From NCBI GenBank assembly GCA_016521575.1, contig JAEKDP010000004.1:124001-188000 (forward strand): a stretch of DNA of 64,000 nt, read 5' to 3'. Made by a program: the position numbers and the translations under genes. Below, piece after piece: positions 1 through 8,487 of this stretch; position 1 is the first letter of the stretch; each line of letters begins with the position of its first letter. Below the pieces are notes generated by a model. The model saw only the letters and a list, made by a program, of their open reading frames with translations. It was not told the origin of the DNA and made no database searches. This DNA comes from Rhodobacteraceae bacterium F11138 (lineage in GTDB: Bacteria; Pseudomonadota; Alphaproteobacteria; Rhodobacterales; Rhodobacteraceae).

Positions 1-825
1 AGCCGAATCCTGCTGGAAAGCGGGCTTGACATCAACCAGATGAACCTGGTCCGCCAGCAGCTTTCCGAACTCAAGGGAGGCGGGTTTCTGCGTCATGCGG
101 CCCCTGCCCCGGTGACCGCGCTGATCCTGTCGGATGTGATCGGCGACGATCTGCGCGCTATTGCCAGTGGGCCGACCGTCTCTCCGTTGGGCAGCCGGGC
201 AGATGCTATGGCGCTGTTGCAAAAGACGGGCGTTTTCGATCGCCTGCCTCAACCGGTGCAGGATCATTTCCGACAGCAGGAAACCGCCGCGCCCGCCCTG
301 CCCTCGGCCCGGAACGTGCTGGTCGGCAGCAACGGCATGTCGCTGGAGGCCATGCAAACCGACACTTTGGGATTTGCGCCCCGGATCGTATCGCGCAGCC
401 TGACCGGAGATGTGCAAGACGCCACCGAAACGATTGTGGACGCCGCACAGAACATCAAACAGCCAACCGCCCTGCTTTTTGGTGGCGAAACCACCGTGCG
501 TATCCGTGGCACGGGGCGCGGCGGACGCAACCAGGAACTGGCAATGCGGGTGGCGCTGGCGGGACGGGACCGCTTGCACGGCGACTGGGTCTTTCTCAGC
601 GGCGGCACCGATGGCCGAGACGGGCCGACCGACGCGGCGGGCGGGCTGGTAGACAGCGGGACTGCGGACAGATTGGCCGCCGCCGGCATCGATGCGATGG
701 CGCTGCTGGACAACAACGACAGCTATAGTGCGCTGACAGCTGCGGGTGATCTGCTGATGACCGGTGCCACGGGAACCAACGTTGCCGATGTTCAGGTGAT
801 GCTGATCCGCCCTCATCCCATGTGA
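1..825 (+). CDS. Glycerate 2-kinase (GckA/TtuD, MOFRL family), 5'-truncated by the window
   Basis: The reading frame is open from base 1, so the true start lies upstream; an in-frame ATG at 40 is internal. The visible part holds the motif SELKGGG near the beginning, a DVIGDDLRAIASGPT segment, and a C-terminal MOFRL domain with GRGGRNQELA and FLSGGTDGRDGPTDAAGG. These are hallmarks of type-2 glycerate kinases, which phosphorylate D-glycerate to 2-phosphoglycerate in the cytoplasm, in serine-cycle, tartronate or hydroxypyruvate metabolism. Roughly the C-terminal two thirds of the usual 420 residues are present. A 243-bp gap separates it from the next gene, so shared transcription is uncertain. 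Family assignment is firm; pathway is not. Confidence 0.88.
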   Translation, partial: SRILLESGLDINQMNLVRQQLSELKGGGFLRHAAPAPVTALILSDVIGDDLRAIASGPTVSPLGSRADAMALLQKTGVFDRLPQPVQDHFRQQETAAPALPSARNVLVGSNGMSLEAMQTDTLGFAPRIVSRSLTGDVQDATETIVDAAQNIKQPTALLFGGETTVRIRGTGRGGRNQELAMRVALAGRDRLHGDWVFLSGGTDGRDGPTDAAGGLVDSGTADRLAAAGIDAMALLDNNDSYSALTAAGDLLMTGATGTNVADVQVMLIRPHPM

Positions 826-1068
826 GCGGGGGTGGTGCGGGGCAGCTGTGCTTGGCGCGGCATCCGATGGGCTGTGCCTGCCCTGTATTCCGGATTTCGG
901 GCGGGCTGACCGCAGGAAAGCGGCCCGACTTTCACAGAGACGATCAATTTCCTTCTGTCTGGCGCTGTTTCCCGATCAAATGACCCGAAGCAGATGCAAG
1001 AACAGCGATATTGAGTGGGAAATTTGATCTCTGGACGAGCATATTTCTGAAAAAGAAAGGGCTTCTCC

Positions 1069-2562
1069 GTGATCAAGACACACCACTCGACTCTTTTCGA
1101 CCAATTCCGCCAATCCCTGATGACGGATAACGTTGTTGGCGATCTTGCGGACGGGTTGATCGGCCACGACGCCGTGATTGACGGCCCCCTGGGGCAAAAA
1201 CCCCTGATCTATGCGGATTATGTCGCCTCTGGCCGCGCTCTGCGGCAGATCGAGGATTTTGTGCTGACCGAGCTGCTGCCCTTTTATGCCAACAGCCACA
1301 CAGAGGCCTCTTACGTCGGAGGCGTCATGACCCGGCTGCGACGCCAGGCGCGCGATGTGATCCGTGGGCAGGTCAATGCCTCGGACGAACATGCGGTCAT
1401 CTTTGCCGGTTCTGGCGCAACTGCGGGGCTCAACCGCATCATACATCTGATCGGGCTGAAACAGATGGTGGCGGCGGGACAGGCCCCGGCGGTTCTGATC
1501 GGACCTTACGAACATCATTCCAATATCCTGCCCTGGCGCGAAAGCGGGGCCGAGGTGATCGAAGTGCCCGAGGCTGCAACGGGTGGTCCCTGTCTGCAGA
1601 CGCTGTCCGCTACGCTGGACAAACTCAAGGGCCGACCGGTTGTGGGTGCTTTCTCTGCGGCATCAAATGTGACCGGAATCGTCACCGATGTCACCGCCGT
1701 TACCCGGATGCTCAAAGCTGCGGGGGCCTTGGCCATCTGGGATTACGCCGGTGGCGCGCCCTACCTTGCAATCGACCTCTGCCCGGCGGAAGATGCCTTG
1801 ATCGATGCCGTGGTCGTGTCTCCGCACAAGTTCATCGGCGGCCCGCAAAGCACGGGGGTGCTGATCCTGCGGCAGGACATCGTCAAGGCCGCCACTCCAA
1901 CCATGTCGGGCGGCGGCACCGTCCGGTTCGTGTCTCCGGCTGCCCATGATTATTCCGACAGCGTGGAAGCCCGCGAAGAGGCCGGCACCCCCAATGTCAT
2001 AGGCGATTTGCGCGCCGCGCTGTGTTTCATCGTCAAGGATGTAATCACACAGGACTACATCGATCGGCGCAACCGGCAGAATCTGGCCAAAGGCATGATA
2101 GCCTGGGCAAACCACCCCAATATCGAGATCCTCGGGAACACGGAATGCGACCGGCTGCCGATTTTTTCGTTCCGGCTGCGCGACGGCAAGGGCGGGTTTG
2201 TTCATCAGCAACTGGCGACGCGCCTGCTGTCGGACTGTTACGGCATCCAGGCGCGCGGCGGATGCGCCTGTGCCGGTCCCTATGTTCACCGCGTTCTGGG
2301 AATTGATCAGGATGCCTCGGATGCCATGCGCAACGAAATCCTGTCTGGCAATGAAATCGAGAAACCCGGCTTCGTGCGGCTGAATTTCAGCGTTCTGGCA
2401 TCGGATCAGCAGGTCGATACGATCATCGCATCCGTGCTGGGACTGGCGGACAGTGCCGCGGATCAGGCGCTTGCCTATACCTGCAACCCATCCACGGCGA
2501 TTTTTCGGCCCGCCGACAACCCGGATGCGCTTGAGCACGACCAGATCAGTACACCACGCTGA
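1069..2562 (+). CDS. Class V aminotransferase-fold PLP enzyme (cysteine desulfurase/selenocysteine lyase-like), 497 aa
   Basis: The start is a GTG at 1069 preceded by AAAGAAAGGG. The protein has the class V PLP fold: an EHHSN segment, a YAGGAPYL segment in the Asp-containing cofactor region, and SPHKFIGGPQS carrying the Schiff-base lysine. Near the C terminus GGCACAGPYVH sits where SufS/CsdA enzymes keep the persulfide cysteine, so sulfur or selenium transfer is possible. At 497 residues it is longer than SufS (about 410), with extra sequence at both ends. It lies 14 bp before a second class V enzyme, so the two are probably co-transcribed. There are no suf or isc partners nearby, which argues against a housekeeping Fe-S role. 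The substrate is unknown. Confidence 0.8.
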   Translation: MIKTHHSTLFDQFRQSLMTDNVVGDLADGLIGHDAVIDGPLGQKPLIYADYVASGRALRQIEDFVLTELLPFYANSHTEASYVGGVMTRLRRQARDVIRGQVNASDEHAVIFAGSGATAGLNRIIHLIGLKQMVAAGQAPAVLIGPYEHHSNILPWRESGAEVIEVPEAATGGPCLQTLSATLDKLKGRPVVGAFSAASNVTGIVTDVTAVTRMLKAAGALAIWDYAGGAPYLAIDLCPAEDALIDAVVVSPHKFIGGPQSTGVLILRQDIVKAATPTMSGGGTVRFVSPAAHDYSDSVEAREEAGTPNVIGDLRAALCFIVKDVITQDYIDRRNRQNLAKGMIAWANHPNIEILGNTECDRLPIFSFRLRDGKGGFVHQQLATRLLSDCYGIQARGGCACAGPYVHRVLGIDQDASDAMRNEILSGNEIEKPGFVRLNFSVLASDQQVDTIIASVLGLADSAADQALAYTCNPSTAIFRPADNPDALEHDQISTPR

Positions 2563-2576
2563 ACGGGCCCACAGCA

Positions 2577-3719
2577 ATGATACCCGATCCCTGCTTTGGC
2601 TCGCTTGACCTGACCGATGATTTTGACGCCGTGCGGGCCTTGTTCCCCATTACACAGCACAGCACATATTTGCTGAACGCGGGACAGTCTCCGCTCAACC
2701 AGAGAAGCCGCGCCGCGCTGGACCAGTATCTGGATTGGGCTGCCACCGATACGGATGCCCGCCCCGAAGTGCGCGCGCCACTGCGTAGGTTGCTGGCCGA
2801 TCTGCTGGGCGGACGGCCCGGCGATTATGCCATCACGACAAGCACCGGCACGGGCATCAGCACGGTTGCGGCCGGCATGTCCTGGAAATCGGGCGACAAC
2901 GTGGTTCTGCCCGCGGGCGAACATTGGAACAGCACCTTTCCCTGGTTCAACCTGTCCAGCCGGGGCGTGGAAATCCGAACCGTGCAGCCCGATGCAGAGA
3001 ACCGTATTTCGGCAGACGCACTGGCGGAGCAGGTTGACGACCGCACACGGGTCGTCTCCATCACGGCGGTGCGGTTCGACACGGGGTTTCGGGCCGATCT
3101 CAAGTCCATTTCCAACCTGGCCCACGCCCATGACGCATTGTTCGTCGTCGACGGCACGCAATGCGCCGGGGCCAGCGGGATGAACGTCGTGGAGGACGGG
3201 ATCGATGTGCTGGCCTGCGGCGGGTTCAAATGGTTGATGGGTCTGGCGGGCACTGGTTTCATGTATGCAAACGAACGGGCACAAACCCGGATTGCGCCGG
3301 TTTCACCCGGAATGTTCGCCGCCAGACACAGCTTCACCGAGCTGGATTTCCACAGCGACGCGCGCCGCTATGAGACCGGGACCATCGCCTATACGCTGCT
3401 GCATGGTTGGGCTGCTGGCCTGGGATTGATCCGGGAACTTGGTGTCGACAATATCGCCAACCGCAATCGCCAGCTGACAGACCGCATCATCACCGGGCTG
3501 ACGGATAGAAAGCTGCGCATCCTCTCGCCGGTTGACCGCCCCGAAGAACGCTCGGCAATCGTGGTGTTCAGCGCGGGTGACGAGGCGGCGAACAAGGTCA
3601 TCTTTGACCGGCTGACAGCGGCCAAAGTGCAATTGTCGCTGCGCCATGGTTCCCTGCGCGTCAGCCCGAATTTCTTCAATACCGATGCCGAAATAGACCG
3701 GTTTCTGAACGGCCTTTAA
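2577..3719 (+). CDS. Class V aminotransferase-fold PLP enzyme (isopenicillin N epimerase/EgtE-like), 380 aa
   Basis: This is a second class V PLP protein directly downstream of the first. It shows TSTGTGIST in the phosphate-binding region, the cofactor-aspartate segment FVVDGTQCAG, and GGFKWLMG with the probable Schiff-base lysine. Overall layout is that of COG0520 enzymes annotated as isopenicillin N epimerase-like, kynureninase-like or EgtE-like lyases. It lacks the cysteine-rich C-terminal loop of its upstream neighbour, so the pair is not a simple duplication. Its stop overlaps by 4 bp the stop of the convergent ridA-like gene. The reaction cannot be deduced; a C-S lyase or transaminase acting with the upstream enzyme is an inference from adjacency. 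Confidence 0.75.
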   Translation: MIPDPCFGSLDLTDDFDAVRALFPITQHSTYLLNAGQSPLNQRSRAALDQYLDWAATDTDARPEVRAPLRRLLADLLGGRPGDYAITTSTGTGISTVAAGMSWKSGDNVVLPAGEHWNSTFPWFNLSSRGVEIRTVQPDAENRISADALAEQVDDRTRVVSITAVRFDTGFRADLKSISNLAHAHDALFVVDGTQCAGASGMNVVEDGIDVLACGGFKWLMGLAGTGFMYANERAQTRIAPVSPGMFAARHSFTELDFHSDARRYETGTIAYTLLHGWAAGLGLIRELGVDNIANRNRQLTDRIITGLTDRKLRILSPVDRPEERSAIVVFSAGDEAANKVIFDRLTAAKVQLSLRHGSLRVSPNFFNTDAEIDRFLNGL

Positions 3720-4132
3720 TCCGGCTCGGCCACCAGCGCGACACAGGCAAATCCCACCCGCGCCTGTGTCGGCACACCGAACCGCGCGGTATGGCGCGCG
3801 GGCAGGCTCCTGGGGAAGTGTTTTACATACTCGGCATTCAGCGCGTGATAATCGGCCGGATCCGTAATCAGCATCGTGACTTGCACCACATGGTCAATAT
3901 CGCTGCCTGCCTGCGCCAGCAGCGTCTTGATATAGCCGATCGCGTTGCGAACTTCTTCGGCGGGCGTTTCGCCGCGATAAATGCCCGCATCCGGGTCATG
4001 CGGGGCGCTGTGGCCTGACACATAGATCATGCCACCGGCCTTGCACACGCGGCTGAACGGCCTGAGGGCACCCGGTTCCGGTTCGTCAAAGAGTTCTATT
4101 TTCGATGGCCGCACTTCATATGTCTCCGGCAA
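3716..4132 (-). CDS. RidA/YjgF/UK114-family enamine/imine deaminase, 138 aa
   Basis: The protein has the full RidA fold length and the pattern FSRVCKAGGMIYVSGHSA, a central helix NAIGYIKTLLAQAGS, and a C-terminal PARHTARFGVPT segment that keeps the arginine aligned with the catalytic Arg105 of E. coli RidA. RidA proteins hydrolyse reactive enamines and imines such as 2-aminoacrylate that escape from PLP enzymes. The gene is convergent with two PLP genes and overlaps the second by 4 bp, which fits a damage-control role for them; that link is inferred. It is divergent from the arsenic operon across a 144-bp gap. It could also belong to a pathway-specific RidA subfamily. Confidence 0.85.
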   Translation of the reverse strand: MPETYEVRPSKIELFDEPEPGALRPFSRVCKAGGMIYVSGHSAPHDPDAGIYRGETPAEEVRNAIGYIKTLLAQAGSDIDHVVQVTMLITDPADYHALNAEYVKHFPRSLPARHTARFGVPTQARVGFACVALVAEPD

Positions 4133-4240
4133 CGATTTCCCTGGGGCGCAACGATAATATCAAGTGCCCCGGCTGTCATCCCTAATGCCCGCCACACAGG
4201 GTGCCCCGGCCCGCCGACCCCAATCACGCCTGCTTTGAAG

Positions 4241-4269
4241 TTGACATCTTCCCGCTATTTCCATATTTC
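4241..4269 (+). promoter_or_regulatory. Probable sigma70-type promoter of the ars operon
   Basis: A perfect TTGACA lies at 4241-4246, followed after 17 bp by TATTTC at 4264-4269, which matches only three of six -10 positions. Initiation about seven bases downstream would fall at or next to the A of the ATG at 4277, implying a leaderless mRNA. The weak -10 is the main doubt. Confidence 0.5.
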
Positions 4270-4286
4270 CCGAAATATGGAAATAG
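4255..4286. promoter_or_regulatory. 32-bp palindrome, probable ArsR operator overlapping the start codon
   Basis: CTATTTCCATATTTC at 4255-4269 is an exact inverted copy of GAAATATGGAAATAG at 4272-4286, with CC between them. The dyad covers the probable -10 box and the proposed start codon at 4277. This is the expected place for an autorepressing ArsR-family operator. The palindrome is seen directly; the bound protein is inferred from the adjacent ArsR domain. Confidence 0.75.
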
Positions 4287-5116
4287 AACTTGCAAACCGG
4301 CTTGCCGTGCTTGGCCACCCACAGCGCCTGGCGGTGTTTCGCTTGTTGATGCGGCGCAACCCGGACGAAGTGGCCGCGGGCGACATCGGATCCGCGCTGA
4401 ACCTTCGCCCCAGCACCCTGTCATCCTATCTGGCGGCACTGATGCAGGCCGGACTGGTGGTGCAAACACGCCGGGGGACGCGGTTGCACTATTCGATCAA
4501 TGCGCAAAACGTCAGCAGGACCTTGGACGATCTGTTTCTGGATTGCTGTCGGGGGCGCCCCGAAATGTGTTCTTTCCTTCCCGTTAAATCCAAAGGCGAA
4601 ACTGTCATCATGGCCCATCCCAAGTTCAACGTCCTGTTTATCTGCACCGGAAATTCCGCCCGGTCGATCTTTGCCGAATCCATCTTGCGCAGCGTGGCCG
4701 GAGACCGGTTCAATGCGTATTCCGCCGGGACGTACCCTTCCTCTGAGGTGAACGGAAACGCGCTGCAGGTGCTGCGCGACAAGGGGCATGACGTGTCACA
4801 ATTACGCTCCAAGAACGTGTCCGAATTCCAGACCGAGGATGCCCCGGAATTCGATTTCGTCTTCACGGTTTGCGACCAGGCTGCGAACGAAGAATGTCCG
4901 ATCTGGGGGGCTCGGCCGATCAGTGCGCATTGGGGCATGCCGGACCCGGTCCAAACCGAAGGGACCGACGCACAGAAAAGCCTGGCCTTCCAGCAAGCCT
5001 ATGGCATCCTGAAGAACCGCATTGCGGCATTTGCGGCCCTGCCGCTGCGCGAACTGGATCGGGTGTCACTGCAACGCGCGGCGGATGATATCGCCCGGCA
5101 ATCAGAAACCGCCTGA
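4277..5116 (+). CDS. ArsR repressor fused to ArsC-type (LMW phosphatase fold) arsenate reductase, 279 aa
   Basis: Residues 1-98 form an ArsR-type winged helix (LGHPQRLAVFRLL, then the recognition region LRPSTLSSYLAAL) ending in Cys90, Cys91 and Cys98, much like the CC-x5-C arsenite site of Acidithiobacillus ArsR. Residues 113-279 form a thioredoxin-coupled ArsC: the P-loop C123-TGNSA-R129-S and the second cysteine pair in VCDQAANEEC. The product should both repress the operon and reduce arsenate to arsenite for the Acr3 pump 12 bp downstream. An in-frame ATG at 14 codons further upstream (4235) lies before the likely promoter and is rejected; 4277 gives the canonical ArsR N terminus. An internal ATG at 4610, preceded by AAAGGCGA, could also yield free ArsC. 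Confidence 0.88.
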   Translation: MEIELANRLAVLGHPQRLAVFRLLMRRNPDEVAAGDIGSALNLRPSTLSSYLAALMQAGLVVQTRRGTRLHYSINAQNVSRTLDDLFLDCCRGRPEMCSFLPVKSKGETVIMAHPKFNVLFICTGNSARSIFAESILRSVAGDRFNAYSAGTYPSSEVNGNALQVLRDKGHDVSQLRSKNVSEFQTEDAPEFDFVFTVCDQAANEECPIWGARPISAHWGMPDPVQTEGTDAQKSLAFQQAYGILKNRIAAFAALPLRELDRVSLQRAADDIARQSETA

Positions 5117-5128
5117 AAGACAAGCGCC

Positions 5129-6142
5129 ATGAACGTCTTTGAACGCTACCTGACACTGTGGATTGCCCTGGCCATGGTCGCCGGAATCGCAATCGGCAGC
5201 ACTGCGCCCGGACTGGTCCAGATCGTTTCCGAGGCAGAAATTGCCAATGTAAACTTGGTGGTCGCCGTGCTGATCTGGGCCATGGTCTATCCGATGATGG
5301 TGGGCGTAGATCCGCGATCGCTGAAAGGCGCCATACGTCAGCCAAGGGGCCTGGGCATCACCTTGGCGGTGAACTGGCTGGTCAAACCGTTTACCATGGC
5401 CATTCTGGCTGTGCTGTTCTTTCAGGTGATCTTTGCGCCATTCATCGATCCGCAGGACGCGCAGCAATATATCGCGGGACTGATCCTTTTGGGGGCGGCC
5501 CCCTGTACGGCGATGGTTTTCGTCTGGTCGCACCTGACGCGCGGCGATGAAAGCTATACGCTGTTGCAGGTTTCCGTGAATGACCTGGTGATGGTTTTTG
5601 CCTTTGCGCCCATCGTGGCCTTTTTGCTGGGGCTGACCGACATCCGCGTACCATGGCAGACATTGGTATTGTCGGTCATTCTGTTCGTGGCCCTGCCCCT
5701 TCTGGCTGGAATATGGACGCGCCGCCGACTGGGCGACCCGGCCCGGATTGATGCTTTTCAGATGCGGGCCAAGCCCTGGTCGATCATCGGGTTGATTGCC
5801 ACAGTGGTTATCCTGTTCGGGCTGCAAGGCCAGGTAATCCTGCAAAGCCCGCTGGTTATCGTCATGATCGCCGTACCGATCCTGCTTCAGAGCTATGGCA
5901 TCTTTGCCCTGGCGTATGGTGTTGCCTATGCGATGAAGGTCCCCCACAAGATCGCCGCTCCCTGTGCGTTGATCGGCACGTCGAACTTCTTCGAACTTGC
6001 GGTCGCCGTCGCCATCAGCCTGTTCGGGCTGAACTCGGGGGCCGCATTGGCGACAGTCGTCGGGGTTTTGGTCGAGGTTCCGGTCATGTTGTCACTGGTG
6101 GCATTTGCCAACCGGACCCGGTCCAAATTCGCGACATCCTGA
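5129..6142 (+). CDS. acr3: Acr3-family arsenite efflux permease
   Basis: This 337-residue hydrophobic protein has about ten membrane segments. It carries the Acr3/BART-superfamily signature [15 protein letters not shown] with the essential cysteine of transmembrane segment 4, plus VNDLVMV and a late [10 protein letters not shown] segment. Acr3 exports arsenite, and sometimes antimonite, across the inner membrane using the proton gradient. It begins 12 bp after the ArsR-ArsC gene, so the two-gene operon supplies sensor, reductase and pump. It should be derepressed by arsenite through the upstream palindrome. A terminator-like hairpin follows 45 bp after the stop. Identification is firm. Confidence 0.93.
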   Translation: MNVFERYLTLWIALAMVAGIAIGSTAPGLVQIVSEAEIANVNLVVAVLIWAMVYPMMVGVDPRSLKGAIRQPRGLGITLAVNWLVKPFTMAILAVLFFQVIFAPFIDPQDAQQYIAGLILLGAAPCTAMVFVWSHLTRGDESYTLLQVSVNDLVMVFAFAPIVAFLLGLTDIRVPWQTLVLSVILFVALPLLAGIWTRRRLGDPARIDAFQMRAKPWSIIGLIATVVILFGLQGQVILQSPLVIVMIAVPILLQSYGIFALAYGVAYAMKVPHKIAAPCALIGTSNFFELAVAVAISLFGLNSGAALATVVGVLVEVPVMLSLVAFANRTRSKFATS

Positions 6143-6186
6143 ACCTGCATACCGGGTTGCCGCCTGGAAACTCTGCCTGAATTTGG

Positions 6187-6224
6187 TGATCCGTGGCCGG
6201 AAAATGTCTTCTGGCCACGGATCA
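6187..6224 (+). terminator. Terminator-like hairpin after acr3
   Basis: TGATCCGTGGCC at 6187-6198 pairs exactly with GGCCACGGATCA at 6213-6224 around a 14-nt loop. There is no long T run after it, so intrinsic termination may be weak. It closes the ars operon before the ABC operon promoter. Confidence 0.6.
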
Positions 6225-6331
6225 ATTCCCCCAGAAAGATCTATATATAAAGCTATTTCAAAATATTACATCAAGAAACCAATGTAATTGTTGAAGATGA
6301 AAGAACGGATATTCGTTTCATGAAAGAATCT

Positions 6332-6361
6332 TGACAGAATCCCTGAACCAATTCTTAAATG
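6332..6361 (+). promoter_or_regulatory. Probable promoter of the peptide ABC/ggt operon
   Basis: TTGACA at 6332-6337 and TTAAAT at 6356-6361 are spaced 18 bp, in a locally AT-rich stretch. Transcription would begin near 6368, which supports the ATG at 6389 and excludes an in-frame ATG at 6359 as the start of the first ATPase gene. Confidence 0.5.
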
Positions 6362-6388
6362 GTTCAAACGCAGGGAGACCCAAGCCAG

Positions 6389-7396
6389 ATGAGCCAGGAC
6401 CCAACGACCGCCGACGCGCCCTTGTTGCGGATCCGCGATTTCAGCCTGCGGTTCAAAGGCCATGCCGTCCCGGTCGTATCGGGGGTAAATCTGACAGTCA
6501 GCGCCGGGGAAACCCTGTGCATCGTAGGCGAGTCCGGCTGCGGCAAAAGCGTCACCTCCATGGCCATCATGGGGTTGCTTCCGAAAGGCGCGGCGCGGAT
6601 CGAATCCGGTGAAATGCATTTTGACGGTCACGACTATGATCTGCGGCAACAGGTTCTGCCGCATTCAGCGCGCGGTGACCGCATGGCCATGATCTTTCAG
6701 GAACCGATGACATCGCTCAATCCGGCCTTTCGCATCGGCGATCAGATCGCAGAAGCCATTCTGTGCCATGCCCAGGTGCCGCGCGCGCACGCCATGGAGC
6801 GGGCAGCAGATATGCTGCGGCAGGTGGGCATCCCCGCCCCCGGGCAACGGCTGCATGAATATCCGCACCAACTGTCCGGCGGCATGCGCCAACGTGTCAT
6901 GATCGCGATGGCGCTGGTGAACAACCCCGCCCTGTTGATTGCCGACGAACCGACAACCGCCCTGGACGTTACCATTCAGGCGCAGATCCTGGACCTGATC
7001 CGCGATCTTCAGACCCGATCGAACATGGGCACCATCATGATCACGCACGACCTGGGCGTGGTTGCCGAGATCGCCACTTCGGTGGCGGTCATGTACGGTG
7101 GGCAGATTGTCGAAAGCGGGCCCGTGGGGCGCATATTCGACGATCCCCAGCATCCATATACCATCGGGCTCATGGCCTCGATGCCCGCGTTGACCGGGCC
7201 GCGTGGACGCCTGGCCACCGTGCCCGGGACCGTACCCGGTATCGACGCCATGCCATCGGGCTGCCGGTTCCGCAGCCGGTGCCCGTTTGCGGCGGCGCTG
7301 TGCGCGACTGTCCCGCCGATGCAGGATCTGGGGGCCGGTCACGGGGCGGCCTGTCATTTCGCACCACTGGACCAGCGTTTGGCGGTCAGCGCATGA
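6389..7396 (+). CDS. Peptide/glutathione-type ABC importer ATPase 1 (DppD/OppD-like)
   Basis: The start at 6389 is chosen because AGGGAGA lies at 6372-6378; an earlier ATG at 6359 overlaps the promoter. The 335-residue protein has Walker A GESGCGKS, a Q-loop FQEPMTSLNP, signature LSGGMRQRVMIA, Walker B LLIADEPTTALD, and the C-terminal oligopeptide-transporter extension with GCRFRSRCPFA, which often binds an Fe-S cluster in this family. It is one of the two ATPases powering a family-5 binding-protein importer at the inner membrane. Its stop overlaps the next start as ATGA, showing translational coupling. Confidence 0.93.
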   Translation: MSQDPTTADAPLLRIRDFSLRFKGHAVPVVSGVNLTVSAGETLCIVGESGCGKSVTSMAIMGLLPKGAARIESGEMHFDGHDYDLRQQVLPHSARGDRMAMIFQEPMTSLNPAFRIGDQIAEAILCHAQVPRAHAMERAADMLRQVGIPAPGQRLHEYPHQLSGGMRQRVMIAMALVNNPALLIADEPTTALDVTIQAQILDLIRDLQTRSNMGTIMITHDLGVVAEIATSVAVMYGGQIVESGPVGRIFDDPQHPYTIGLMASMPALTGPRGRLATVPGTVPGIDAMPSGCRFRSRCPFAAALCATVPPMQDLGAGHGAACHFAPLDQRLAVSA

Positions 7397-8487
7397 GCGA
7401 CACAATTCTGCAGGCCCGCAATCTGGTCAAACATTTCAAGGTCAACGCGGGTTTCCTGCGCCCCGGCGATACGGTGCATGCGGTCGATGGCATTTCGCTG
7501 AACATCCAGCGCGGCGAAACATTTGCGATCGTAGGGGAATCCGGCTGCGGCAAATCCACTCTGGCGCGGTTGCTCATGCGGTTGCTGACCCCGACAGAAG
7601 GCACGATCCTGTTTGAAGGTGAACCGGTCGGGCAATTCGGCGGGCACGAGTTGCGCCAGCTGCGTCGCGATCTGCAATTCATCTTTCAGGACCCCTTTTC
7701 GTCGCTGAACCCCCGGCTGACGGTTGGCAAGCTGATCGCTGAGCCGCTCGAACTGCATGCGCCGGAGCTGTCAGCGGCGCAGCGGCGCGAACGGGTGGCC
7801 GAGCTGTTGGCAAAAGTCGGATTGATGCCCGAGCATGCCACCCGGTATCCGCATGAATTTTCCGGCGGTCAGCGCCAGCGTATCGGGATCGCCCGCGCGC
7901 TGGCCGCAGGGCCCAAGCTGGTCATCGGCGACGAACCGGTATCCGCGCTGGATGTATCTGTGCAGGCCCAGGTCATAAACCTGCTGAGCGACCTGGGCCG
8001 CGAACTGGACCTGACGCTGGTGATCATTGCCCATGACCTGGCCGTGATCCGCCATATGAGTGACCGGGTCGCGGTGATGTATCTGGGCCAGATCGTCGAA
8101 ACCGGTCCCACTGATGCGGTGTTCGATTCGGCCCGCCACCCCTATACCCGGTTGTTGCTGGATTCCATTCCCGTCGCCGAGCATGGCGCCCGCGGCGAAA
8201 CCAAGCCGGTCACAGGTGAAACCCCCAGCCCGCTGAATCCTCCGGCCGGTTGTCGGTTCCACACACGGTGTCCCCATGTGCAGGACCGCTGCAGGACGGA
8301 AAACCCGGTTCTGACCGAAGCTGCACATTCGGTGGCCTGCCACTATTGGCGCGAGATTGCACAAACCGCAACACGCGCCGCCCCCAAACCCCGCAACAGC
8401 GGGGCACAAGCGCGGTTCGATCTGTACCGCGCCGCCGCAGATGGTGAAAAAATCATCACAATAAACCAACAAGGAAACACAGAATGA
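7393..8487 (+). CDS. Peptide/glutathione-type ABC importer ATPase 2 (DppF/OppF-like)
   Basis: The start at 7393 shares ATGA with the preceding stop; longer readings extend into the upstream gene and are not credible. The 364-residue ATPase has Walker A GESGCGKS, FQDPFSSLNP, signature FSGGQRQRIGIARALA, Walker B VIGDEPVSALD and the C-terminal GCRFHTRCPH module. It pairs with the upstream ATPase as the nucleotide-binding half of the importer. The gene ends in ATGA overlap with the binding-protein gene, so ATPases, binding protein and permeases form one unit. Confidence 0.93.
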   Translation: MSDTILQARNLVKHFKVNAGFLRPGDTVHAVDGISLNIQRGETFAIVGESGCGKSTLARLLMRLLTPTEGTILFEGEPVGQFGGHELRQLRRDLQFIFQDPFSSLNPRLTVGKLIAEPLELHAPELSAAQRRERVAELLAKVGLMPEHATRYPHEFSGGQRQRIGIARALAAGPKLVIGDEPVSALDVSVQAQVINLLSDLGRELDLTLVIIAHDLAVIRHMSDRVAVMYLGQIVETGPTDAVFDSARHPYTRLLLDSIPVAEHGARGETKPVTGETPSPLNPPAGCRFHTRCPHVQDRCRTENPVLTEAAHSVACHYWREIAQTATRAAPKPRNSGAQARFDLYRAAADGEKIITINQQGNTE

